50,106 nt of DNA from Salinisphaera hydrothermalis C41B8. GTDB taxonomy: Bacteria > Pseudomonadota > Gammaproteobacteria > Nevskiales > Salinisphaeraceae. Shown here piece after piece: positions 26,141-33,494 of the stretch. The DNA is taken from positions 1 to 50,106 of the forward strand of contig NZ_APNK01000026.1 of NCBI RefSeq assembly GCF_000732535.1, written 5' to 3'. A program made the translations under genes and the position numbers. Positions within the stretch are counted from its first letter, which is position 1; each line of letters starts with the position of its first letter. The notes under the pieces are model-generated. The model was given only the letters and a program-made list of their open reading frames with translations. It had not been told where the DNA came from and did no database searches.

Positions 26141-27205
26141 GTGTTGCTGCGCTCCCTGATCCGCGAACTGCCGCCGGCCTATTTCGCCCTGGTCATGGCA
26201 ACCGGCATCGTATCGATCGCCGCATATGGGCTTGGGCCGGCCTCGATCGGCTGGGGACTGTTTGGTCTCAACCTGGTGCTCTACACAGTTCTGGCCGTAC
26301 TCCATGGGCTGCGTCTGATGCTTTTTCCCCAGCGTTGTATCGTCGACTTGTTCGACCCCAGTGCTGGCCCGGGTTACTTCACCTGGATCGCCGCCACGGC
26401 GGTACTGGGCAGCCAGTGTCTCGTGCTGGCGCATGCGGCACAGGTGGCCACGGCATTGTTCGTTTTCGCAGTTGTGCTCTGGCTTCTGCTCAACTATGCG
26501 GTGTTCGCCGCGCTGGCGCTGCGGCGTCATAAACAGGCGCTCGATGTCGGCATCAATGGGGGGTGGTTGCTTGCAGTAGTTGCTATGCAGGGGCTGGCCG
26601 TGCTTGCCACGCATCTAGCCGGGGGCTGGGGTCAGCCGGTTCGGCTTGAGCTGCACTTCGCCGCGCTTGTGCTGTGGCTGGCGGGCGGGATGCTCTATCT
26701 ATGGCTGGCGGCGCTTATCTTCTATCGCTACTACTTCTTCGCGCTCGCGCCCGGCGATCTGGTGCCAACGTACTGGATCAACATGGGCGCCATGGCGATC
26801 TCCACGCTGGCCGGCTCGTTGCTGATCGCGGGCAGCAGCGGTCCGGCCCCCTATCTACAATCGCTGCGGCCGTTTCTTGAGGGATTCACGCTGTTCTACT
26901 GGGCTGGTGGTACATGGTGGCTGCCGCTGCTGGTGATCCTGGGCGTCTGGCGCCATGTCATTCGCGGCTACCGTCTCGTCTACGACCCGCTGTACTGGGG
27001 CATGGTCTTCCCGCTGGGGATGTATGCGGTGGCCACTGAGCACATGAGTCGATCCATGGGCCTGGCGTTTCTGCGCCCGATATCGATTGTCTTTCTCTAT
27101 ATCGCGCTTCTTGCATGGGCAGTGACCGCGCTGGGGCTGGTAGTAGCAATGGTGACAGGCGTCCGGCGTTTTGCCACCCAGTTGCGTGCCGCGGCCGGGG
27201 ATTGA
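26141..27205 (+). CDS. TehA/Mae1/SLAC1-family (TDT) membrane transporter
   Basis: 354 residues from a GTG at 26141, with AAAGG upstream; the frame is open much further back, but the membrane protein clearly begins at LLRSLIRELPPAYFALVMATGIVSIA. Ten hydrophobic helices. Family marks: the first helix with P-AYFA-VMATGI, the central FYRYYF and the later TFLY-like FTLFYWAGGTWWLP. Relatives include the tellurite-resistance protein TehA, C4-dicarboxylate carriers and plant SLAC1 anion channels. Standing divergently beside narK, an anion channel or nitrite-related role is possible but not shown. Confidence 0.85.
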   Translation: MLLRSLIRELPPAYFALVMATGIVSIAAYGLGPASIGWGLFGLNLVLYTVLAVLHGLRLMLFPQRCIVDLFDPSAGPGYFTWIAATAVLGSQCLVLAHAAQVATALFVFAVVLWLLLNYAVFAALALRRHKQALDVGINGGWLLAVVAMQGLAVLATHLAGGWGQPVRLELHFAALVLWLAGGMLYLWLAALIFYRYYFFALAPGDLVPTYWINMGAMAISTLAGSLLIAGSSGPAPYLQSLRPFLEGFTLFYWAGGTWWLPLLVILGVWRHVIRGYRLVYDPLYWGMVFPLGMYAVATEHMSRSMGLAFLRPISIVFLYIALLAWAVTALGLVVAMVTGVRRFATQLRAAAGD

Positions 27206-27440
27206 CCTAGCCGTTTGCCATTCAGCTTTTCGAGGCTGCCGATGCGCTGGCTTTCATTGCAAAAGGCGCGGGGGCGTTTCAGCAAGGTTGGCATGGGCGC
27301 CTTGATCTTTCAGGTCATGCAAACTTCGCTCATCGCGGGCACCGACACCGGGGGTATATCGCAGTGCGGCAGGTCGCTGATTGACGCCACCTACCTCGGG
27401 ATGGCGTTATCCGGTCGGGATTGTTCGGGAGGAGCAGCCC

Positions 27441-27797
27441 ATGCGTATCCGCTTGAAACGGGTCTATGAAGAAGCGGCTGACGAGGCTGGTTATCGTGCG
27501 CTCGTGGATCGAATATGGCCGCGGGGTGTAGCCAAGGATAAAGCGAAGCTCGATGCCTGGCTGAAGGAACTGGCGCCTTCGAACGAGCTGCGCCGCTGGT
27601 TCGGTCATGACCGCGAGCGCTGGGCTGAGTTCAGCGCGGCATATCGGGCCGAGCTCGATGAGACGGATGGTCAGCTGCTCGAGGCGCTGCGCGAACATGC
27701 TCGTAATGAAGGGCTGACGTTGTTGTTCGCAGCGCGCGATACTGAACATAACAACGCTGTGGTGCTGGCGGATTATCTCGAGGGCGACGATGAGTGA
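27441..27797 (+). CDS. DUF488 (YeaO-like) protein
   Basis: 118 residues from ATG 27441, preceded by GGGAGGAG. Pattern typical of the YeaO branch of DUF488: MRIRLKRVYE, YRALVDRIWPRG, LKELAPSNELRRWFGHD and a late LLFAARDTEHNNAVVLADYL. A small cytoplasmic protein of unknown biochemical role; family members often lie near nitrogen-oxide and heme-protein genes. The next small frame overlaps its end (ATG at 27790). Confidence 0.88.
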   Translation: MRIRLKRVYEEAADEAGYRALVDRIWPRGVAKDKAKLDAWLKELAPSNELRRWFGHDRERWAEFSAAYRAELDETDGQLLEALREHARNEGLTLLFAARDTEHNNAVVLADYLEGDDE

Positions 27798-27982
27798 CGA
27801 CCGGGAACTCAGGACGGCCGAGCGCGTGCGCTCGGCCTGTATCGAAGCCGCGCGCGGGTTACCAGGAGGCGGCGATCGCAGGGCTGTGTGCCGAAGGGGC
27901 GCTGGAAGCCGCGCTCGGAGCCATAGACCGGCTCGATCTACGCGCGGTACTGACGGATGCCTTGCATGACGACGCACGCTGA
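27790..27982 (+). pseudogene. Small helical protein split by a frameshift
   Basis: From ATG 27790, overlapping the DUF488 stop, the frame encodes MSDDRELRTAERVRSACIEAA. In the GCGCGCG run at about 27850 it must change frame to continue as AGYQEAAIAGLCAEGALEAA and then AIDRLDLRAVLTD to the stop at 27982. The joined 64-residue product resembles short proteins found beside similar genes in other gammaproteobacteria. The lesion is a two-base loss or one-base gain in a simple GC repeat, so it may be a real mutation or a sequencing error. Confidence 0.55.
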
Positions 27983-27992
27983 GACCGTCCGC

Positions 27993-28937
27993 TCAACCAG
28001 GCTTCCACTCTAGTGCCGCGTCGGCTTGGGTGACAATGCGGTTGACGATTTCGGCGGCCGGTTCGATCTCATCGATCAGATCGATCGCCTCGCCGGCGAA
28101 CAATACGGCCGTCTCGGCATCGCCCCGGGCTACAGCTTCCTGGTAGCGCCGGCGTTCGCTGTCGACGGACTCGGCCAGTGCCGCTTCCCGCGTATGCCAG
28201 TCCCGGGTGAAGCCATTGTCGATCACGCGGCCGGTATAGTGGCCCCAGTCGTAGCCGCGCACGATATCGAAGACACGCGTGCGCAGCGTCTGGTCGCCGC
28301 CGTGATGCACGATCGCCTGCTTGGCTGCCGGCAGGCCGAGCGCTTCGTCGCTGGCATAGAGCCGAGTGCCCACGAGAACGCCTGAGGCCCCGAGCATGAG
28401 TGCAGCGGCCAGCCCGCGACCGTCGGCTACGCCGCCGGCCGCAACGACCGGTACCGGGGCGACCGCGTCCACCACGGCGGGAACGAGGCTGAAGGTGCTG
28501 CGTATTGCGCCGTGGCCGCCCCCCTCGGTGCCCTGAGCCACGATCAGATCGGCCCCTGTTTCGGCCGCGCGGCGCGCATCGCTTAGCGTCTGAACCTGGC
28601 ATATCGCCAGTGCGCCAGCTTCATGCACGCGGGGGATATAGGCAGCGCAATCGCCAAAAGAGAACATGATGGCGGCCGGCGATTGCGCCAGCACTTGTTC
28701 CAGTAGTGCTGGCTTGGCGTCCAGGGCCCAAGTGATGAAGCCCACCCCGAAACGACAATCGCGGCAGTGCGTCATCTCCTGTGCCAGCCAGTCGGCGTCG
28801 CCGTAACCCGCGCCAATTAACCCAAGCCCGCCGGCATTGCTCACGGCGCGCGCAAGTTGGCCGCCGGAGACGCCGCCCATGGGCGCGAGCAGAACGGGAT
28901 GCTGGATACCCAGCAGGCGGGTCACGGCGGTTCGCAT
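27993..28937 (-). CDS. Nitronate monooxygenase family flavoprotein
   Basis: 314 residues forming a TIM-barrel FMN enzyme. Family marks: PVLLAPMGGVSGGQLA near the start, VAQGTEGGGHG (flavin phosphate and substrate region, catalytic-type histidine), PVVAAGGVADGRGLAAALMLGASGV and GTRLYASDEA. Members oxidise alkyl nitronates such as propionate 3-nitronate, a nitro toxin, using oxygen; many relatives are untested, so the substrate is inferred. Lies three bases after nsrR on the same strand and probably shares its transcript. Confidence 0.87.
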   Translation of the reverse strand: MRTAVTRLLGIQHPVLLAPMGGVSGGQLARAVSNAGGLGLIGAGYGDADWLAQEMTHCRDCRFGVGFITWALDAKPALLEQVLAQSPAAIMFSFGDCAAYIPRVHEAGALAICQVQTLSDARRAAETGADLIVAQGTEGGGHGAIRSTFSLVPAVVDAVAPVPVVAAGGVADGRGLAAALMLGASGVLVGTRLYASDEALGLPAAKQAIVHHGGDQTLRTRVFDIVRGYDWGHYTGRVIDNGFTRDWHTREAALAESVDSERRRYQEAVARGDAETAVLFAGEAIDLIDEIEPAAEIVNRIVTQADAALEWKPG

Positions 28938-28940
28938 GGA

Positions 28941-29396
28941 TTACTCCGGGTTGGGTAGAACGTCATTCTCGGGCCGTAGCAAGGCTCGTAGCTCCGCGGC
29001 GTTGCCGACTAGGTCGGCTATGGTGTGGCCGTCCAGGGTTTCGAGAAATGCGTTCTGTGCGCGGCCCAGCAGGCCTTTGAGGCGGCAGGCCGGGTCGATG
29101 GGGCAGGTCGAGTTCGGCCCGAAACATTCCAGCAGGGTCAGGTTTTCGGTCTGACGCACCAGCGCGCCGACATCGATGGCATCTGCCGGTTGCGCCAGCG
29201 ACAGACCACCCCCGCGCCCGCGGCGACTGTTGACATGGCCGAGCTGTACCAGCGTCTGCGCCACCTTGGCCATATGGTGCGCCGATACCCGGTATCGCGC
29301 GGCGGCATCCTGGACGGTGGCGGGCGATTCACCGTCGGCAATCGCCAGATAGATCAGCAGCCGCAGAGCGTAATCCGTATGGGTGCTCAGTTGCAT
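28941..29396 (-). CDS. nsrR: Rrf2-family nitric-oxide-sensing repressor NsrR
   Basis: 151 residues. N-terminal winged helix (MQLSTHTDYALRLLIYLA; recognition region VSAHHMAKVAQTLVQLG) and the RGRGGGLSLA wing. Three cysteines, Cys91, Cys98 and Cys104 (CFGPNSTCPIDPAC), ligate the NO-sensitive Fe-S cluster; the family spacing is C-x5-C-x5-C, here x6 then x5. Cluster nitrosylation releases DNA. Divergent from hmp with two palindromic operator candidates between them. Confidence 0.93.
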   Translation of the reverse strand: MQLSTHTDYALRLLIYLAIADGESPATVQDAAARYRVSAHHMAKVAQTLVQLGHVNSRRGRGGGLSLAQPADAIDVGALVRQTENLTLLECFGPNSTCPIDPACRLKGLLGRAQNAFLETLDGHTIADLVGNAAELRALLRPENDVLPNPE

Positions 29397-29403
29397 GAAG
29401 CGC

Positions 29404-29459
29404 TTGACTTATACAATTTGGTAAATAATATACCGATTAAAACAGGTATGCGAAATACC
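29404..29459 (+). promoter_or_regulatory. hmp promoter with two NsrR operator candidates
   Basis: TTGACT (29404-29409) and TAATAT (29426-29431) form a -35/-10 pair spaced 16 bases, reading toward hmp. Two 15-bp palindromes of the form GGTAw-N5-wTACC overlap it: GGTAAATAATATACC (29420-29434, over the -10) and GGTATGCGAAATACC (29445-29459, just downstream), with centres 25 bases apart. The position explains repression of hmp and probably autoregulation of nsrR. Assignment to NsrR is by context. Confidence 0.7.
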
Positions 29460-29479
29460 ATTTAAAGAAGGAGCTTCTC

Positions 29480-30706
29480 ATGCTGTCGGATCGTCAAAAG
29501 GCGCTTATCAAAGAAACCGTACCGGTGCTGCAAGAGCACGGTGAAACGCTGACGCGCCATATGTACGAGCGGATGTTCAAACACAATCCCGAAGTCCGCG
29601 ATTACTTTAATCCGGCGCACCAAGTCGAGGGTAGCCAGCAACGCGCCTTGGCGGGCGCCATCGTGGCTTATGCGCAGCATATCGACCAGCTGGAGGCGCT
29701 GGGTGATGCAGTGGAGTTGATCGCGCAGAAGCATGTGTCGCTCACTATTCGACCCGAGCACTATCCGATAGTGGGCGAGAACCTTCTAGCCTCCATCCGC
29801 GAAGTGCTGGGCGAGGCCGCCACCGACGAGATCGTGGATGCCTGGGGCGCGGCCTATGGACAACTGGCCGAGATATTCATCGACCGCGAACAGCAGATCT
29901 ACGATCAGCATGAGCGTGATTATGGCTGGCGTGACGTGAAGGATTTCGTCGTTGCCCGTCGCGAACAGGCCAGCGACAACATCGTGTCGCTGTATCTGGA
30001 GCCTGCCGACGGCCAGCCGCTGGCCGCCCACCAGCCCGGCCAGTACATTGCCGTTCATGTGACCTTGCCAGATGGCCGCCGTCTTAAGCGGAATTACAGC
30101 TTGTCCAATGCGCCGGGTACACCGTATTACCGGATCAGCGTCAAACGCGAAACCGCACCGGACGCGGATGCGCCGGAGGGCATGTTCTCAAACTACCTGC
30201 ACGATCAGTCGAAGGTTGGCGATCGGATCGCGCTGACGCCGCCTTGCGGAGAGTTCACGCTCGACCTGCCGGTAGAGGAACGCAAGCCGCTGGTGTTCAT
30301 TGCTGGCGGCATCGGCGTGACCCCGGTGCTCTCGATGCTTTACGGAGCATTGCAGCAATCCAGCGCGATGCGGCCGATCATTTTTATTCAGGGGGCGTTG
30401 AATGGCGCGGTCCACGCGTTCGCCGATGAGCTGCGGGAACTCAGCGCTCGCTATCACAACCTACACCTGCACGTGCGTTACAGTGAGCCTCGTGCGGAGG
30501 ACCGCGAAATCGGCCGCTACGATAGCGAAGGGTTCATCGATCAATCGCTGCTGGAGACGATGGTGGGCGATGCTGCGGCGACCTATTACTTCTGTGGCCC
30601 GACGCCGATGCTGTCGCATGTCGACCGGCTGCTCGAGGCGCGGGGCGTGCCCGCAAGCGACCGGCAATATGAGTTCTTCGGACCCGCGGGCTCATTGGAG
30701 GCTTGA
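29480..30706 (+). CDS. hmp: Flavohemoglobin (nitric oxide dioxygenase)
   Basis: 408 residues, start after AAGGAG. Globin domain 1-140 with Tyr29, Gln53 and proximal His85, the residues of E. coli Hmp. FAD domain about 150-260 with the RNYSLSNA flavin motif, then the NADH domain with IAGGIGVTPVLSML and YFCGPTPML. Converts nitric oxide plus oxygen to nitrate using NADH, protecting the cell during nitrate and nitrite respiration. Controlled by the divergent nsrR through paired palindromes. Confidence 0.97.
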   Translation: MLSDRQKALIKETVPVLQEHGETLTRHMYERMFKHNPEVRDYFNPAHQVEGSQQRALAGAIVAYAQHIDQLEALGDAVELIAQKHVSLTIRPEHYPIVGENLLASIREVLGEAATDEIVDAWGAAYGQLAEIFIDREQQIYDQHERDYGWRDVKDFVVARREQASDNIVSLYLEPADGQPLAAHQPGQYIAVHVTLPDGRRLKRNYSLSNAPGTPYYRISVKRETAPDADAPEGMFSNYLHDQSKVGDRIALTPPCGEFTLDLPVEERKPLVFIAGGIGVTPVLSMLYGALQQSSAMRPIIFIQGALNGAVHAFADELRELSARYHNLHLHVRYSEPRAEDREIGRYDSEGFIDQSLLETMVGDAAATYYFCGPTPMLSHVDRLLEARGVPASDRQYEFFGPAGSLEA

Positions 30707-30756
30707 ATCTAGCAGCCTGAATCTCGACGCGATGCCGACGACATCTCGCACTAACG

Positions 30757-30795
30757 ATGCGATGCCAGTAGCTGCTCAGGCGACTGGCATCGCAT
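30757..30795. terminator. Strong stem-loop downstream of hmp
   Basis: ATGCGATGCCAGT (30757-30769) and its exact complement ACTGGCATCGCAT (30783-30795) form a perfect 13-bp stem with a 13-base loop, 51 bases after the hmp stop. There is no U-run, so it may end transcription only with help or protect the hmp mRNA end. Confidence 0.5.
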
Positions 30796-30815
30796 AGCTG
30801 AACGCGCGCGGTTCG

Positions 30816-30990
30816 GGCGTGCTCATTTCGGTAAGAGTCCATCAGGAGCTCACTGACCTCGGCGCGCGAGATTTCCGGCGGCGGAGCAATGCCCTTGGCT
30901 GGGCATCTCGCGCACCTTGGTGCTCGACAGGATCACGAAGTCTTCCTTGGTTTGATCCGGCGCGTCGGACCTCATTACGACTCGGGGCAT
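30816..30990 (-). pseudogene. Remnant of ATP sulfurylase (sat) C-terminus
   Basis: The minus strand encodes EDFVILSSTKVREM and, after a one-base shift, KGIAPPPEISRAEVSELLMD and then SYR. This joins into the conserved tail of sulfate adenylyltransferase (LSGTKVRE-L--G--PPPEF-RPEV--IL). The rest of the enzyme is absent. It suggests a deletion or insertion event at this junction, just where the nitrate/NO block ends. Confidence 0.65.
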
Positions 30991-31143
30991 ATCGTCACGA
31001 GGCCTGTTTTCACAGGGCATAGTCACTATTTTTGTCTATGCGACGCTATCGCTTTATGAATAGCTCCGGATCTAAAGCCCGATGGTTAATTGACCGACTT
31101 CGGAATAAGCGTAGCGATCCGAGCTGGATAATTATCGTCGAGG

Positions 31144-31725
31144 TCAGCTCTGAATCGGCACGAGCCGGTAGCCGTCCAACGGTTCAAAAAAGATCTCGCC
31201 GCCCTCGGGGTCGATGTCGTCCGTTTTCTCGATCAGGCGTATGTCGTCCCAGTAGTGGATCTGCTCCGCAAGCGCTCGCGTATCCAGGTTTCTTGCCACT
31301 TCAAGGATCTCGTCTGTCTCAGCCGCTGGCAGGCAGGGCATCCAGAGCGGCGCAAGTGCATGCCGAGCTTGGGCGGACTCTTCGATCCATGACTGACCCA
31401 GATGCCGGAGTAGCCAGCGACGCAGCGCGCGACATTCGGGGTGATATTTCGAGTCGGTGTTCGATATCAATTGCGCGGCCTTGAACTGGCCCGACAAATC
31501 GACCCGAAAAGCGCTTGAACCGTCCGCCCCGCTGGCCAGCGCGAGATGCGGACTGGGGCTGGCGTACACGGCATGGCGTCGACAGGGCATATGGGATGGG
31601 CGCACCCATTCCCACAAGTTGTCGACGACATAAGGCACATTGCCCGGCGGACGGGCAGTTGGGCGTGGCGGAAGCAACTCGGTGGTAGCGGCCTTGTGTG
31701 CGGGCAGGGCGCGGAATATTTGCAT
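31144..31725 (-). CDS. Unknown protein paired with WYL regulator
   Basis: 193 residues, soluble, no family recognised. Conserved-looking blocks, shared with the truncated copy at 10692-11081, are TDSKYH-ECR, LLRHLGQSWIEE, LAPLWMPCLP, YWDDIRLIE and DDIDPEGGEIFFEPLDGYRLVP. The latter acidic blocks may form a binding surface. It starts 39 bases after the WYL gene on the same strand, so it is probably co-transcribed with it. The start at 31725 (MQIFRALPAHKAA) is the first in the frame. The gene's existence as a pair of related copies shows it is a real gene family. Confidence 0.6.
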   Translation of the reverse strand: MQIFRALPAHKAATTELLPPRPTARPPGNVPYVVDNLWEWVRPSHMPCRRHAVYASPSPHLALASGADGSSAFRVDLSGQFKAAQLISNTDSKYHPECRALRRWLLRHLGQSWIEESAQARHALAPLWMPCLPAAETDEILEVARNLDTRALAEQIHYWDDIRLIEKTDDIDPEGGEIFFEPLDGYRLVPIQS

Positions 31726-31764
31726 CAGGGATTCTCAGTCGGAGATGTTGCGATCAGTGCAGGA

Positions 31765-32778
31765 TTAGCCGATCGCGTATTGAGTTGCCGCCGCATCCAG
31801 CGCCTGCACGATCCGCTGACGCAGACTGGCTGGCCCGATCACCTCTACGGCGGCCCCGAACCCCAGCAGCCACCAGGTCAGCTCTTCGGTATCCAGCACA
31901 GTGGCCGTTAGGCGGACCCGGGCGTCGCCGTGCTCCGTGATGTGCTGGTCGGTACTGAGCGGCCGCTCGGCCAGATGAACGGCCGTAGCCTCATCGAGGG
32001 CGAGTTCGAGTTCGATGGTGCCGGAACCCGTCGGATAGCTGAATCCCCCGGCCTCCCGGATATAAGCCTCGATCTCGAAATCCGCCGGTCGATGGATGGT
32101 CGCGTCCAAGATCTCGGCTGATTCGATCCGGTGTAGGGCGAGTTGCACAACGTTCTCGTAGGACCATAGCGGCCCGACGAGATAGAGCACGCCCTGCCGG
32201 CTGACCAGCGCCAGCGGACTGAATTCGTAGTCCCGGGTGTGATCCTGACCGCGCGGCTCATACGTGATCTTGACCCGTTTTTCCTCGAGCAGCGCCGCAT
32301 AGATCGTGCGCTGGATGGCCGGATCGATCGGCGCAGGGGCCAGTTCCGGCCCGATGCCAATCACGTGGACCTTGTCGCGCCAGTGACTGAGCGGCTTATG
32401 TGGGAGGTCATCAAGCACCGCTCGGGCGCGCTCGAAGTAGGGCGTGAGCAGGTCGAGCGTGGAGGGCGGCAGCAGCGGCTGCAGGTGACGTTCGGCGAGA
32501 TTGAAGGCGAGCGCGGTGCTCGGCTCCAGGCTCGGAATCTCGATCGGTCGGAACCCCGGCGGCCAGTACCAGCGGTAACCCGGGCCGGCCTCGTCACAGG
32601 TATAGCCGAACAGCGTCGACAACTTCGCCAGATCGCGCTCGACCGTGCGGGCCGTCACGGCGAAGTCTTCGTTTTCGAGATGCGCCGTCATCTGCCGGGT
32701 GGTGATCCAGCGCGGATGACGCGGAATCTTGCGGAGCATGCTCCATTGGCGGAAAAGCGTATCGCGATTACTGGTCAT
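31765..32778 (-). CDS. WYL-domain transcription regulator (YafY/DeoR-like HTH)
   Basis: 337 residues from ATG 32778 (MTSNRDTLFRQW); the frame is open to 33219, but the extra part is not conserved-looking. N-terminal winged helix (about 1-60: WITTRQMTAHLENEDFAVTARTVERDL). A WYL domain lies at about 130-225 (VKITYEPRGQ, SPLALVSRQGVLYLVGPLWSYE, LALHRIESAEIL), with a WCX-type C-terminal part after it. WYL proteins sense ligands, probably nucleic acids or nucleotides, and often control phage-defence loci. It stands divergent from the cluster at 33.1-39.6 kb, which is the natural target. Confidence 0.9.
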   Translation of the reverse strand: MTSNRDTLFRQWSMLRKIPRHPRWITTRQMTAHLENEDFAVTARTVERDLAKLSTLFGYTCDEAGPGYRWYWPPGFRPIEIPSLEPSTALAFNLAERHLQPLLPPSTLDLLTPYFERARAVLDDLPHKPLSHWRDKVHVIGIGPELAPAPIDPAIQRTIYAALLEEKRVKITYEPRGQDHTRDYEFSPLALVSRQGVLYLVGPLWSYENVVQLALHRIESAEILDATIHRPADFEIEAYIREAGGFSYPTGSGTIELELALDEATAVHLAERPLSTDQHITEHGDARVRLTATVLDTEELTWWLLGFGAAVEVIGPASLRQRIVQALDAAATQYAIG

Positions 32779-33105
32779 CAAACATCTTGCGCATAGGTCT
32801 CCGACAAGCAGTGTCGCACAGGCAATCCGGCCTTTAATCGACCAGCGGCGGTCTCTGCGACACGGTTTGTCGCGGTACTGCGGTCTCATAGCCGCATGAC
32901 ACAGCTTCCGACGCCGCGTGATTGCCCCTACGGCTCCTTCGCTAGCCCTGCACGACCCGATCGGCATCGGCGCCGCTTGGCGCCCCGCGGGCACCAGGCT
33001 CGCCGGTCCGGCCTGAGGAGCATGTCGGGTCATCGACCGGTACGCCGCGCCGCGAGACGCGGACCCGCCGACATCGGACTCCCCACGTTGCATCGTCTGC
33101 ATGCC

Positions 33106-33351
33106 ATGACTACGCACCATCGGGAGCAGATTCTGCGTAGCCGTGTGCTCGGCTGTTTTGTCTGCCTGATCCGCTTTGACGTCAATGCCATCGACACCTG
33201 GTGGGATCCGGATGATCACGGGATCGGCCAGACCGCGACCTGTCCGTATTGCGGCCTCGATACCGTCATCGGCGATGCCATGGGCGTTGAACTGACAGAC
33301 GACCTGCTATCGGCACTAGAGGACTATCTGTTCTGGCGGATCGAAAGTTGA
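33106..33351 (+). CDS. Small CxxC...CxxC protein, probable zinc-binding
   Basis: 81 residues from ATG 33106; the open frame back to 32896 is rich in Arg/Pro and not protein-like. Two pairs, Cys17-x2-Cys20 (CFVC) and Cys46-x2-Cys49 (CPYC, followed by G), should bind one zinc ion. The pattern CF-C---F-----I--W, then TATCPYCGLDTVIGD, matches a widespread family of short cytoplasmic proteins of unknown function. First gene of the plus-strand cluster divergent from the WYL regulator. Confidence 0.75.
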   Translation: MTTHHREQILRSRVLGCFVCLIRFDVNAIDTWWDPDDHGIGQTATCPYCGLDTVIGDAMGVELTDDLLSALEDYLFWRIES

Positions 33352-33494
33352 TCCGCGTGACCGCGCCTTCGGCCCCATCCGCGGACTCGCACGTATTCAT
33401 GCCGCCCCTTCACCGTACGCGTCCCATTGGATCACGACCGGATATCGCCGCGCCGCCCGCTTTTCATTTCAACCCGGAGAATCGACCGACGCCC

